DNA of 64,000 nt from a bacterium (GTDB lineage Bacteria > Zhuqueibacterota > QNDG01 > JAFGCO01): contig JAFGCO010000069.1 in NCBI GenBank assembly GCA_016932575.1, forward strand, positions 62,001 to 126,000. Reading direction: 5' to 3'. The first letter of the stretch is position 1; every line of letters begins with the position of its first letter. The position numbers were made by a program, and so were the translations under genes. Under the pieces are notes generated by a model, which saw nothing but the letters and a program-made list of their open reading frames with translations, did not search any database and was not told the origin of the DNA. Positions 52,471-62,946 of the stretch are shown piece after piece.

Positions 52471-55086
52471 CTAAATATTTTTAATCCTAAAATCAAGTGA
52501 ATTTTCATTAACTTCCAGTATTACCCTGTCATTAGATCTAATGTCTCCTTTCAATATAGCATTGGCCAGAGGATTGGTTAGCAGTCGTTGCAAAGTACGT
52601 TTTAACGGACGGGCACCAAATGCTGGATCATACCCGGATCGTGCAAGAAACTGCCGTGCTTCCTGTGTCAATTTCAAATCGATTCCCTGGGATTCGGCTT
52701 TTTTGCGAATGGTACGGAACTGTAGATTCACAATCTGTTCAATCTCTGATAAATTCAGGGGATGAAAGACCACAATCTCATCGATTCGATTAAGAAATTC
52801 AGGTGGTAAAGTCTGTTTAAGCATCAAATCCACTTCTTTCTTGATAGATTCATAGACCGCCTGATGGTTGGCCTCGCCGACAGACTTGGATTTTTCCATA
52901 ATCATTGAAGCGCCTATATTGGACGTCATGATGACAATGGTATTTTTAAAATTAACAACCCGCCCCTGGTTGTCTGTCAGTCGTCCGTCATCCAGTACTT
53001 GAAGAAGCACATTAAATATGTCAGGGTGGGCTTTTTCAATCTCATCCAGAAGGATCACCGAGTATGGACGACGGCGTACTGCTTCAGTGAGCTGCCCCCC
53101 TTCATCATATCCGACATAACCAGGAGGTGCACCAATTAGACGAGACACCGAGTGCCTTTCCATGTATTCCGACATATCAATTCGTACCATAGCGTGTTCA
53201 TCATCAAAAAGAAATTCTGCCAGCGCCCGGGCCAGCTCGGTCTTGCCAACACCTGTGGTACCAAGAAAAATAAATGAACCGATCGGCCGTCTTTCTTCCT
53301 GAAGGCCTGCCCTGGCTCTCCGAATTGCATCCGAGACTGCAATGACTGCTTCATCCTGGCCGACCACTCTTTGCTTCAGGCGCTCTTCCATATGGAGTAG
53401 TTTTTCCCGTTCACCTTCCATCATACGTGATACGGGAATGCCAGTCCATTTGGCAACGACCTCGGCAATATCCTCTTCATCCACCTCTTCTTTCAACATC
53501 TGCTTGTCTTTTTGCAAACTGACAAGTTGCTGATTGGCTTCGCTAAGTTTTTTTTCCAGATCGGGCAGTGTCCCGTATTTAAGTTCGGCTGCTCTGGAGA
53601 GCTCACCGTCACGTTCTGCCTGACTCGATTCTGATTTCACCTGCTCGATCGATTCTTTCAAAGAACGGATCTGAGCAATCTTCTCTTTTTCCATTTGCCA
53701 TTGGGCACGTAAGGATTTTGCATCTTCCTCCAAATTGGCCAGTTGTTCACCAATACCCTTCAACCGTTCCTTTGAAGCAATGTCTTTCTCTTTCTTCACA
53801 GCTTCCCGCTCAATGGTCAACTGTTTTATTTTACGCTCAATCTCATCCAGTTCGGCCGGCATTGAATCAATTTCAATACGTAGCTTGGAGGCGGCTTCAT
53901 CAACCAAATCAATGGCCTTATCCGGTAGAAATCGGTCACTGATGTAACGGTGGCTTAACGTGGCCGCTGCTACCAGCGCATTGTCCTGTATACGGACGCC
54001 ATGATGTACCTCATATCGCTCTTTCAATCCCCGCAAGATAGAAATCGTGTCTTCCACCGAGGGTTCGCTGATTAAAACCGGTTGAAACCGTCGTTCCAGG
54101 GCGGCATCCTTTTCAATGTGTTTGCGATATTCATCCAATGTGGTAGCACCAACACATCGTAACTCTCCCCTGGCCAGGGCCGGTTTCAACATATTCGACG
54201 CATTTACAGCACCCTCAGCAGATCCGGCACCAACGAGCGTATGTAATTCATCAATGAAAAGAATGATCTGCCCATCGGACTCCTGGATTTCTTTCAGCAC
54301 TGCTTTCATACGATCCTCAAATTCTCCACGGAATTTGGCTCCGGCCACGAGGGCCCCCAGATCCAGCGCTATGATTGATTTGGTTTTCAAGGTGTCCGGG
54401 ACATCTCCAGCCACAATACGATGGGCAAGACCTTCAGCAATGGCTGTTTTTCCCACACCCGGTTCTCCGATTAAAACCGGATTGTTTTTGGTGCGTCGTG
54501 ATAACACCTGAAGAACCCGACGGATTTCTTCTTCACGTCCGATCACTGGATCCAGTTTGTTTTGACGCGCCAGATCATTTAAATCCCTCCCATATCGCTT
54601 TAATGCCTGATACTTTTGTTCAGGATTGGGATCTGTCACTCTCTGGCTGCCCCGTAATTCTTTGAGAATCTGAAGAAGTTTGTCATGGGTTGCTCCGGAT
54701 TTCCGAAGCAAATCACCGGTTGGACATGTGGATTCTGACAAAGCCAGCAGGAGATGCTCCACACTGATGTATTCATCCTTAAGCTGGCGGGAAGACTGAT
54801 GGGCCCGTTCCAGTACCTGATTGGCGGCCTGAGAAAGATAAATCTGCCCCACACCTCCACTCACTTTTGGAAATCGTTTGATCAATTCGTCCAGTTGTAG
54901 CTTAACAGGACCGGTCGGAATATCCAGTTTTTTAAACGCAGACAGCGTCAGGCCCTCGGGATCCTGTAAAAGTGCATTCAGCAAATGCTCAGGTTCGATT
55001 TGCTGCTGCCCGTATTCACTTGTCATCTGCTGTGCCAGCTGGATCGCCTGTTGCACTTTAACGGTCATTTGATCAGGTGAAATCAT
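52471..55086 (-). CDS. clpB: Disaggregase ClpB
   Basis: A full-length hexameric AAA+ disaggregase of 871 residues that works with DnaK to rescue aggregated proteins. In order: an N-terminal Clp domain ([19 protein letters not shown]), AAA1 with Walker [16 protein letters not shown], the long coiled-coil middle domain (about 400-525, [17 protein letters not shown]) that is diagnostic for ClpB, AAA2 with [16 protein letters not shown] and the pore loop [11 protein letters not shown], and a C-terminal D2-small domain. The genes upstream (dnaK, hsp20) lie on the same strand with spacers under 30 bases, so it belongs to the chaperone operon. Confidence 0.97.
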   Translation of the reverse strand: MISPDQMTVKVQQAIQLAQQMTSEYGQQQIEPEHLLNALLQDPEGLTLSAFKKLDIPTGPVKLQLDELIKRFPKVSGGVGQIYLSQAANQVLERAHQSSRQLKDEYISVEHLLLALSESTCPTGDLLRKSGATHDKLLQILKELRGSQRVTDPNPEQKYQALKRYGRDLNDLARQNKLDPVIGREEEIRRVLQVLSRRTKNNPVLIGEPGVGKTAIAEGLAHRIVAGDVPDTLKTKSIIALDLGALVAGAKFRGEFEDRMKAVLKEIQESDGQIILFIDELHTLVGAGSAEGAVNASNMLKPALARGELRCVGATTLDEYRKHIEKDAALERRFQPVLISEPSVEDTISILRGLKERYEVHHGVRIQDNALVAAATLSHRYISDRFLPDKAIDLVDEAASKLRIEIDSMPAELDEIERKIKQLTIEREAVKKEKDIASKERLKGIGEQLANLEEDAKSLRAQWQMEKEKIAQIRSLKESIEQVKSESSQAERDGELSRAAELKYGTLPDLEKKLSEANQQLVSLQKDKQMLKEEVDEEDIAEVVAKWTGIPVSRMMEGEREKLLHMEERLKQRVVGQDEAVIAVSDAIRRARAGLQEERRPIGSFIFLGTTGVGKTELARALAEFLFDDEHAMVRIDMSEYMERHSVSRLIGAPPGYVGYDEGGQLTEAVRRRPYSVILLDEIEKAHPDIFNVLLQVLDDGRLTDNQGRVVNFKNTIVIMTSNIGASMIMEKSKSVGEANHQAVYESIKKEVDLMLKQTLPPEFLNRIDEIVVFHPLNLSEIEQIVNLQFRTIRKKAESQGIDLKLTQEARQFLARSGYDPAFGARPLKRTLQRLLTNPLANAILKGDIRSNDRVILEVNENSLDFRIKNI

Positions 55087-55110
55087 TGATGCATCATCCT
55101 TATTATATCA

Positions 55111-55338
55111 TTATTTCTCGGATTCACCGGATGTCTGTTCCTCTTCTGTTTCTCCTGCTTGCTTTTTCACAACCACTTCTATGGCTTTTTTCTGATCATG
55201 GGTTAACAAATCCTGAGTAGCGCCAAAAATAACATTGGCCGGCCCGCCGCCACCCTTCTGAAAACCTCCGGCTGCTACCATAATAAACAAGGCAATTAAT
55301 CCCACTGCCAAACCAACCAGTATTATTATTTCGAGCAT
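55111..55338 (-). CDS. Small single-pass membrane protein in the chaperone operon
   Basis: A 75-residue protein. The first 24 residues form one membrane segment (MLEIIILVGLAVGLIALFIMV). A Gly-rich turn (GGFQKGGGGPANV) comes next, then an amphipathic helix (QDLLTHDQKKAIEVVVKKQAG) and an acidic tail. It is packed between hsp20 and clpB with spacers of 24-27 bases, so it is surely co-transcribed. It does not match SecG, which has two membrane segments. It may link chaperones to the membrane; the function is unknown. Confidence 0.72.
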   Translation of the reverse strand: MLEIIILVGLAVGLIALFIMVAAGGFQKGGGGPANVIFGATQDLLTHDQKKAIEVVVKKQAGETEEEQTSGESEK

Positions 55339-55365
55339 TACTCGTTCTCTCTCTTTTTATGACTT

Positions 55366-55731
55366 TTACACCACCTCAATCGGGATTTCGCGAGGCTTTA
55401 ATTGTTCATACCTCGGCAATTTTAAAATTAAAACACCGTCTTCCAATTTGGCAGTAATCTTGGTTGCATCGACATCATCGCTCATTTTGAAAACACGGTA
55501 ATAATTACCCGGCTCAATCTCCCGATGCACAAATGCATCCGGATTCACCGATTCATCGGTCACTCGCCCATATAAAATCAATTCACCATCAGCGAATTTG
55601 ACGTCAAGGTTCGATTTTTTAACGCCTGGCATATGTGCTTTCAGTACATACTCTTCTCCGGTATCAAAAATATTGACCGCCGGAGGAACCAAATTTCCGG
55701 CTTCCCACTCTTTTTCAATATCTGCCGTCAT
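55366..55731 (-). CDS. Small heat shock protein, Hsp20 family (second copy)
   Basis: A 121-residue alpha-crystallin-domain chaperone that holds unfolding proteins for DnaK/ClpB. The domain shows VNIFDTGEEYVLKAHMPGVKKSNLDV, then LILYGRV, and the C-terminal strand AKLEDGVLILKLPR with an I-P-I motif (PREIPIEVV). AAGGAG precedes the ATG. It is 9 bases after dnaK and shorter than the other Hsp20, with a reduced N-terminal arm. Confidence 0.93.
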   Translation of the reverse strand: MTADIEKEWEAGNLVPPAVNIFDTGEEYVLKAHMPGVKKSNLDVKFADGELILYGRVTDESVNPDAFVHREIEPGNYYRVFKMSDDVDATKITAKLEDGVLILKLPRYEQLKPREIPIEVV

Positions 55732-55740
55732 GGCCGCTCC

Positions 55741-57657
<1,917 letters not shown>

Positions 57658-57680
57658 AATCATTATCCTCCTTATGTCAA

Positions 57681-57950
57681 TTATTTTTTCGCTTCTGTCG
57701 GTTTTTGTGTTGAACTTTCCTTCTTCGGATCCGCCTTTTCAGGTTTGGCCGAATCAACAGCATTACTTTTTCTTTTATAATCTGTGATATAAAATCCGCT
57801 TCCCTTAAAAATCAAACCGGCACCCGATCCAATCTTTCGTTTGACTTTTCCCCGGCACTTTGGACATTTTTTCAGCGGCTCTTCCGTAATATTCTGAAAC
57901 GCTTCAAATTCATATCCGCATACTTTGCACACATAATCATAGGTTGGCAT
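57681..57950 (-). CDS. FmdB-family zinc ribbon protein
   Basis: An 89-residue protein. The N-terminal zinc ribbon has two CxxC pairs ([14 protein letters not shown] and [16 protein letters not shown]), typical of the FmdB/CxxC_CXXC_SSSS putative regulatory family. The C-terminal half is Lys/Ser/Pro-rich and unstructured. It is placed between dnaJ and dnaK with spacers of 23-30 bases. Its role is unknown; the position suggests a stress-linked regulator or a small redox/zinc sensor. Confidence 0.88.
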   Translation of the reverse strand: MPTYDYVCKVCGYEFEAFQNITEEPLKKCPKCRGKVKRKIGSGAGLIFKGSGFYITDYKRKSNAVDSAKPEKADPKKESSTQKPTEAKK

Positions 57951-57980
57951 AATCAGCCCTCTCGTTTGATAAAATTAATT

Positions 57981-59054
57981 CTATACTGCCTGTTTTTGTT
58001 TATTCACCACCTGCACAGTCACCAGTTGATCTCCGCGTTTTCCCGGTTTGCCTATACCCATATTCGGAATTCGCAAGGTGGTACCGCTGTTTGTTCCCGG
58101 CGGGATTTTCAAACGGACTTTATTTCCATGAACGGTCTTGACCTGAATCGTTGTACCTTCAGCCGCCTGACCTGGATTAATCTCTACGATGCAATGAACG
58201 TTGCGTCCCCGCGGCTGGAAAAACCTGTGAGATTTAATCTGAACAGTCACGTACATATTACCCGGTGGTAATCCCGAGGGATCTTTCTCCCCCTGCCCTT
58301 TTAACCGGATTTGCTCTTGCTCTGTGATGCCTGCCGGAATATTGATTGTATAATTTTTTTTCACTTTGGCTGTACCTGATCCCTGGCATCGGCGACAGGG
58401 ATTTTCGATAATGTGACCCTTTCCATAACAATGGGGACAAACCTTTTGCGAAGCGCCAAGAAACGGGGATCCACTTGAAATTCTTCCCCGGCCCTGACAC
58501 TTCGGGCATGTCTTGACCGTCGATCCAGGTCTGGCACCACCGCCCTCACATATCGGGCATGTATCTTCTTTTTGAACTAAAAATGAGGCCTTGCCTCCTT
58601 GAACCGCCTTTTCCAGAGGTATGGTCAATTTGACATGGATATCATGTCCGCGCACAGGTCGCGGGCGTGCTTTCTGAAAAGGACTGGCTCCTTTAAATAA
58701 ATGGTCAAAAATACTCCCCAAATCACCCATAAAATCAAAACCTTCAAAGGAAAATCCCCCCGGTCCTTCAGATGTCCCTGCACGATGAAAGGAGCCAAAA
58801 TCATAATTCCTGCCATGAAAACCACCACCACGGAATCCATACTTACGCATCTGATCATATTCAGATTTTTTCTTGGGATCACTCAGCACATTGTATGCTT
58901 CCGAAATAGCCTTAAATTTTTCCTCGGCTTTTTTATCTCCGGGATTGGTGTCCGGATGATATTGTTTGGCCAGCATTCGATAAGCTGATTTAATATCAGA
59001 AGCTGAAGCTTTTTCTCCAACACCCAAAATTTTATAATAATCTTTGATATCCAT
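57981..59054 (-). CDS. dnaJ: Co-chaperone DnaJ (Hsp40)
   Basis: A 357-residue class A J-protein. The J domain has the essential HPD at 33-35 (AKQYHPDTNPGD). A Gly/Phe-rich linker (GFRGGGFHGRNYDFGSFH) is followed by the zinc domain with four CxxCxGxG-type repeats (CPICEGGG, CPKCQGRG, CPHCYGKG, CRRCQGSG) and the C-terminal client-binding domains. Its ATG overlaps the grpE stop by one base (TAATG). It stimulates DnaK, encoded downstream. Confidence 0.97.
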   Translation of the reverse strand: MDIKDYYKILGVGEKASASDIKSAYRMLAKQYHPDTNPGDKKAEEKFKAISEAYNVLSDPKKKSEYDQMRKYGFRGGGFHGRNYDFGSFHRAGTSEGPGGFSFEGFDFMGDLGSIFDHLFKGASPFQKARPRPVRGHDIHVKLTIPLEKAVQGGKASFLVQKEDTCPICEGGGARPGSTVKTCPKCQGRGRISSGSPFLGASQKVCPHCYGKGHIIENPCRRCQGSGTAKVKKNYTINIPAGITEQEQIRLKGQGEKDPSGLPPGNMYVTVQIKSHRFFQPRGRNVHCIVEINPGQAAEGTTIQVKTVHGNKVRLKIPPGTNSGTTLRIPNMGIGKPGKRGDQLVTVQVVNKQKQAV

Positions 59055-59587
59055 TAATCAGACTCTTCCATCGCTTTCAGTTTGGCGACTTTTACACGGC
59101 TTGGCCTCAACAGGCTGCCATGAAATTGATATCCTTTTTGCCATTCTTCTAAAACGACGCCGTCCTTCTTAGGTTCTTCCACTTCTTCAACAGCGATCGC
59201 TTCATGAATGTCCGGATTAAAGGTTTGATCCAATGCATCAATGGATTCCAGCCCTTCATCAAATAGAATCTTTTTCAATTTTTGAATAATAAGCTGAATT
59301 GCTTCTATCGGACACTGATGATCTTCTTCATGATGCTTTACCAGGAGATCCAGATCATCCAAGATGGGCAGTAACTGAGCAATAAAATTCCCTTTGATAA
59401 AAGTCGAAAGCGATTCTTTTTCTTTCTCTGTTCTTCGTCTGTAATTAGCAAACTCAGCCTGAAGTCGTTGAAGCTGTTCAACATATATTTCCTTCGGCTC
59501 CTTTTCATCGGATCGATCTGCACTTTGTTCGCTTTCTCCCCCCTCTATAGGGATTGAAATATACTTATTATCTTTTTTTGCTTCCAT
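59054..59587 (-). CDS. grpE: Nucleotide exchange factor GrpE
   Basis: A 177-residue DnaK nucleotide exchange factor. The long N-terminal helix (QLQRLQAEFANYRRRTEKEK) is followed by LPILDDLDLLVKHHEE and the C-terminal beta wing with NPDIHEAIAVEEVEEP and VLEEWQKGYQFHGSLLRPSRVKVAK in pieces. All are family hallmarks. The ATG at 59587 is taken, with a GTG three codons upstream also possible. It is directly coupled to dnaJ. Confidence 0.95.
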   Translation of the reverse strand: MEAKKDNKYISIPIEGGESEQSADRSDEKEPKEIYVEQLQRLQAEFANYRRRTEKEKESLSTFIKGNFIAQLLPILDDLDLLVKHHEEDHQCPIEAIQLIIQKLKKILFDEGLESIDALDQTFNPDIHEAIAVEEVEEPKKDGVVLEEWQKGYQFHGSLLRPSRVKVAKLKAMEESD

Positions 59588-59649
59588 AAAAATCACTTTA
59601 CCTTATTTAACACCAATCCTTGATTAAAATTATATTTTCCATCAAACGG

Positions 59650-59674
59650 AAAAATCCCATCAAGTGGGATTTTT
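59650..59674 (-). terminator. Hairpin between hsp20 and grpE
   Basis: AAAAATCCCA-N5-TGGGATTTTT forms a perfect 10-bp stem ending in T on either strand. It lies about 30-50 bases past the first hsp20 stop and 60 bases before grpE. It may be a partial terminator that lets hsp20 be made in excess over the DnaK system, or an RNA processing site. Confidence 0.65.
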
Positions 59675-59702
59675 CTAAAAACCAACCATTTTAAATGCCC
59701 GG

Positions 59703-60146
59703 TTACTGAACCGAAATATCTATTTGTTTTGGTTTGGCTTCCTCTGCCTTGGGCAGTGTAATTGTCAAAATACCATCTTTATAAGCTGCTTTAACCTTGT
59801 CTCCCTTCACTGCTGTGGGTAAGACAAAAGACCTTTGAAATTTTCCATAACACCGTTCCAGTCGGTGATAGCATTTCCCTTTATCTACGGTCTCCTGCTT
59901 CTTGTCACCCTCCAGGCTGAGCACATTATCCTGTAAAGCAATTTTTACATCTTCTTTCTGAAGACCCGGCAACTCGGCAACCACCACGATCTCATTGTCA
60001 CTCTCGGAAATATCCACCATTGGACTCCAGACAGTGGAAGGTTCAACATTTTCGGATCCCCTTACATAAAAATCATCAAAAAGGCGGTTCATTTCAGATT
60101 GGATATTAACCAGGTCCCTTAAAGGATTGAATCTTACAAGTGTCAT
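59703..60146 (-). CDS. Small heat shock protein, Hsp20 family (first copy)
   Basis: A 147-residue alpha-crystallin-domain chaperone. The N-terminal arm is MTLVRFNPLRDLVNIQSEMN with RLFDDF. The crystallin domain follows (VDISESDNEIVVVAELPGLQKEDVKI in pieces, LSLEGDKKQE, GKCYHRLERCYGKFQRSF, YKDGILTITLPKAEE), and the C-terminal strand ends PKQIDISVQ. The ATG at 60146 has GGAGGG 7 bases upstream; ATGs at 60152 and 60161 are too close to it. It is the first gene after the sigma-54 promoter at 60193-60208. Confidence 0.94.
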   Translation of the reverse strand: MTLVRFNPLRDLVNIQSEMNRLFDDFYVRGSENVEPSTVWSPMVDISESDNEIVVVAELPGLQKEDVKIALQDNVLSLEGDKKQETVDKGKCYHRLERCYGKFQRSFVLPTAVKGDKVKAAYKDGILTITLPKAEEAKPKQIDISVQ

Positions 60147-60192
60147 GGCCATACCCTCCATATTTTTTAAATTTCATTTCGTTTTTTAATTA

Positions 60193-60208
60193 TGCAAGAG
60201 GTGTGCCA
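60193..60208 (-). promoter_or_regulatory. Sigma-54 promoter of the heat-shock operon
   Basis: On the minus strand the sequence is TGGCAC-ACCTC-TTGCA, an exact match to the sigma-54 consensus (TGGCAC-N5-TTGCW) with GG and GC ten bases apart. Transcription would start near 60182, leaving a leader of about 36 bases before the hsp20 ATG. Genes under such promoters need an enhancer-binding AAA+ activator. Confidence 0.82.
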
Positions 60209-60275
60209 CATTGAATATTGATGTGTATATCCAGTTTAAACAATAGGTTATCATAATTCAAAAGTACTCAGCACA

Positions 60276-60311
60276 ATAGCGCCGATTTGGCGCTATATTT
60301 GCCAATTTGAC
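60276..60311. promoter_or_regulatory. Tandem palindromic activator sites upstream of hsp20
   Basis: Two copies of GCC[A/G]ATTTG[G/A]C lie at 60281-60291 and 60301-60311, exactly 20 bp apart, about two helical turns. The first is embedded in a perfect 8-bp inverted repeat ATAGCGCC-N5-GGCGCTAT (60276-60296). They are 70-100 bp upstream of the sigma-54 promoter, the usual location of activator sites. Confidence 0.65.
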
Positions 60312-60343
60312 ACCTAACTGAGATTCTCAAGCCATGATGGCAT

Positions 60344-60376
60344 AAAAAAGGACAGATTTTAATCTGTCCTTTTTTT
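60344..60376 (-). terminator. Terminator of the HtrA gene
   Basis: A perfect 11-bp stem AAGGACAGATT / AATCTGTCCTT with a 2-base loop, flanked by A-run and T-run, so it can work in both directions. It lies about 75 bases past the HtrA stop. Confidence 0.88.
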
Positions 60377-60448
60377 ATAAGATAGAATGCTGTGTTGTTT
60401 AAAGATATTATTACATTTAAACAGAGATTATACCCCGACTTCATTCAA

Positions 60449-61966
60449 TTATTCAGGAAGCTTCACAAATGCATGCACTTCCCTGGACTGTCGTTTCAAA
60501 TAAAAAATCACGACTTGTCCCTTTTTAAATTCTTTTAAAGCCTGACGATAATCCGAAATATTTTTAATCGGAATATCTTCGATTTTAAAAATCAGATCAC
60601 CCCGGATGATTCTGCCTTCCTCTGCTGCACTGTACCGTTCGACATTGGTTACCAGAATCCCTTCTTCATCTTCATATTCTTCGTAACGCGAACGAATTTC
60701 ATCCGTAAGATTCTTTACTTGCAAACCCAGCTTGGGTAAATCCTCATCCTCCGAATGAGTCACACTCTCTTTTCCCATATCTTTCTGGCCGAGGGTGACT
60801 TTGATCTGTTTTGTTTTCTTATCGCGAATAATGGTTAAGACCACTACATCATCCGGATTTTTCAGAGCGATGGTGTTTTGAACCTGATTGGGAGCGTCCA
60901 TAGGCTGTCCGTCGACTTTCAATAATATATCCAATGGTTTAAGACCCGCTTTATCAGCCGGGCTGTCTTCCATCACCTGATCGATCAAAACACCGGTGGG
61001 ACGTTCCAATCCATACCGCTGGGCAATTGCCTCAGTGACAGGATACATACCAATTCCCAGGTAAGCACGGGTAACATAACCCTGTTTTACAAGGTCGTTC
61101 ATAACTTTCTTCGCGAGATTAATGGGGACAGCAAATCCATATCCCTGATATCCGCCGGTTTTTGTGGCGATCGCTGTATTAATACCCACCACTTCTCCAC
61201 GCAAGTTCACTAATGCACCCCCGCTGTTCCCGGGATTTATGGCCGCATCGGTTTGGATGAAATTTTCTATGGCAAATGATCCGCCTTCGCGGCCGGCCTC
61301 GTCATCGCCGATAATATCGATTTTACGGCTCTTGGCGCTGACAATGCCGGCTGTAACGGTTGATGTCAGATTCAGCGGATTGCCGACAGCCAGTACCCAC
61401 TCTCCAATATCCAGCTGGTCTGAATCTCCTAAAAGTGCAGCAGGTACATCGTCCCCGTCAATTTTGATTACGGCAATCTCGGTGAGTGGATCCGTACCTA
61501 CCAGCTTGGCATCAAAAGACCGCTTGTCATAAAGCCTGACTTTCATATCTTCCGCATCCTGAACCACATGATTATTCGTCAGAATATATCCGTCCTTACT
61601 GACAATGACTCCAGATCCTAATCCTTGCAGCCGTTGTTCCTGTTGAGGTATTTCACGGCCGAAAAAATCCCTGAAAAACGGGCTGAAAAAGTCGTCCGAC
61701 GATTGTTTTACGACTTTTGATGTGGATATACTGACTACAGTCGGCAGAATTGCCTGAGAGACCTTGGTAAACGCTTTGGCGGTCTTATCCAAATCAAAAT
61801 CAGTATCAACAGGCTCATAGGAAGCCTCTGAAGATATGTGCGATATTGATTTCGGATTTTCTGAAGGCAGCATCCACCCCAATTGCGTGGATATAACAAG
61901 ACCAATCAAAGCACCGATAATAATCAGTCCGCCTACCGAAATCCATTTAAATCGTGATACAGACAT
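60449..61966 (-). CDS. HtrA/Deg-family periplasmic serine protease
   Basis: A 505-residue envelope protease-chaperone. An N-terminal membrane anchor (WISVGGLIIIGALIGLVIS) is followed by a trypsin-like domain with His133 (LTNNHVV) and Ser248 (NPGNSGGAL). Two PDZ domains follow (about 290-380 and 410-500; GLERPTGVLIDQVMEDSPADKAG in pieces, DLIFKIEDIPIKNIS). The residue at the usual catalytic Asp position is Glu163 (DPLTEIAVIKI), which is unusual. AGGAGG lies 6 bases before the ATG. It follows the zinc peptidase by 24 bases and precedes the heat-shock operon, with a terminator between. Confidence 0.92.
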   Translation of the reverse strand: MSVSRFKWISVGGLIIIGALIGLVISTQLGWMLPSENPKSISHISSEASYEPVDTDFDLDKTAKAFTKVSQAILPTVVSISTSKVVKQSSDDFFSPFFRDFFGREIPQQEQRLQGLGSGVIVSKDGYILTNNHVVQDAEDMKVRLYDKRSFDAKLVGTDPLTEIAVIKIDGDDVPAALLGDSDQLDIGEWVLAVGNPLNLTSTVTAGIVSAKSRKIDIIGDDEAGREGGSFAIENFIQTDAAINPGNSGGALVNLRGEVVGINTAIATKTGGYQGYGFAVPINLAKKVMNDLVKQGYVTRAYLGIGMYPVTEAIAQRYGLERPTGVLIDQVMEDSPADKAGLKPLDILLKVDGQPMDAPNQVQNTIALKNPDDVVVLTIIRDKKTKQIKVTLGQKDMGKESVTHSEDEDLPKLGLQVKNLTDEIRSRYEEYEDEEGILVTNVERYSAAEEGRIIRGDLIFKIEDIPIKNISDYRQALKEFKKGQVVIFYLKRQSREVHAFVKLPE

Positions 61967-61990
61967 AATTTTCCTCCTGACACTTTAATA

Positions 61991-62677
61991 TTAATCACGA
62001 GCATTACGCAAAACCAATAACCGAATGAGCTGCAGAACGGCAACAGCTGTTGCAGCCACATAGGTCAAGGCAGCTGCATATAAGACTTTTCTGGCGTCCT
62101 TGACTTCCATCTCTGCTAAATAACCGCGATTTTTTAATACTGCCAGTGCACGGCCGCTTGCGTTGAATTCGACCGGCAACGTGACCAGCTGAAATAACAC
62201 GGCTCCGCTGAAAAATATGATTCCGATATCCAGAAGCGTGGGAACCGACATAATTAATCCGATGAGAATAAGGGGAAAAGCCATTTTTGATCCAAGGCCG
62301 ACAGCGGGGGCAATCGCCTGACGAATCTGAAATGGCTGATAAGCTTCCTGATGCTGTACAGCGTGCCCGACTTCATGAGCGGCCACTCCCAACGCGGCCA
62401 CGGACCGGCTTCTGGCCACTCCCGAAGAAAGACGGAGCACTTTGGATCTCGGATCGTAATGATCAGACAGATTTCCATTGATCTCTTCAACTTCAACCCC
62501 AGATAATCCGTGATCCTGCAACAATCGCTTTGACAGTTCAGCGCCCGTCATCCCGGAGCCGGCTTTGACTTTACTGTACTTATTAAACGTGCTCTTTACT
62601 TTAAATTGAGCCCATAGGGATAAAATAATTGCGGGAATCAGAAACAGGAGGGTCGGATCGTAAAATAAATAGGGCAT
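61991..62677 (-). CDS. Membrane zinc metallopeptidase (YugP family)
   Basis: A 228-residue membrane protein with the zinc site HEVGH at 101-105, followed by AVQHQ, typical of the Zn_peptidase_2/YugP family. Membrane segments: LLFLIPAIILSLWAQF at the N-terminus, AFPLILIGLIMSVPTLLDIGIIFFSG in the middle, and LTYVAATAVAVLQLIRLLVL at the end. The ATG at 62677 has GGAG 6 bases upstream; a TTG four codons earlier is the longest frame. It is probably co-transcribed with the HtrA gene 24 bases downstream, so it likely takes part in membrane protein quality control. Confidence 0.9.
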   Translation of the reverse strand: MPYLFYDPTLLFLIPAIILSLWAQFKVKSTFNKYSKVKAGSGMTGAELSKRLLQDHGLSGVEVEEINGNLSDHYDPRSKVLRLSSGVARSRSVAALGVAAHEVGHAVQHQEAYQPFQIRQAIAPAVGLGSKMAFPLILIGLIMSVPTLLDIGIIFFSGAVLFQLVTLPVEFNASGRALAVLKNRGYLAEMEVKDARKVLYAAALTYVAATAVAVLQLIRLLVLRNARD

Positions 62678-62946
62678 CGTTTTCTCCAAAATTAATTTCT
62701 GACCAATAAATTCACCTTGTAATACGAAATTTATAAAACTCAGGTTCCTAAATTCTCATTGAACCCGAAACTTCCATCTCCATCAATATCGGACGGGCAA
62801 GAAAAGAAAAAAGTTTTAACCTGAATTATTTGTCATACAGGAATTGACAGTGCAGAATTAATCATTCGCTTCCATATTTGAAAACGAATCATTTGTATCA
62901 ATCAGGAATACAGGACATTAGATGGCTCAAGAACAAGTAAGTCACA

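Noticed and set aside
55111-55338. SecG assignment for the 75-residue membrane protein
   Set aside because: Only one membrane segment is present, and the C-terminal part does not resemble SecG.
60162-60448. CIRCE (HrcA) operator upstream of hsp20
   Set aside because: No TTAGCACTC-N9-GAGTGCTAA-like sequence is present; the inverted repeat there has a different core.
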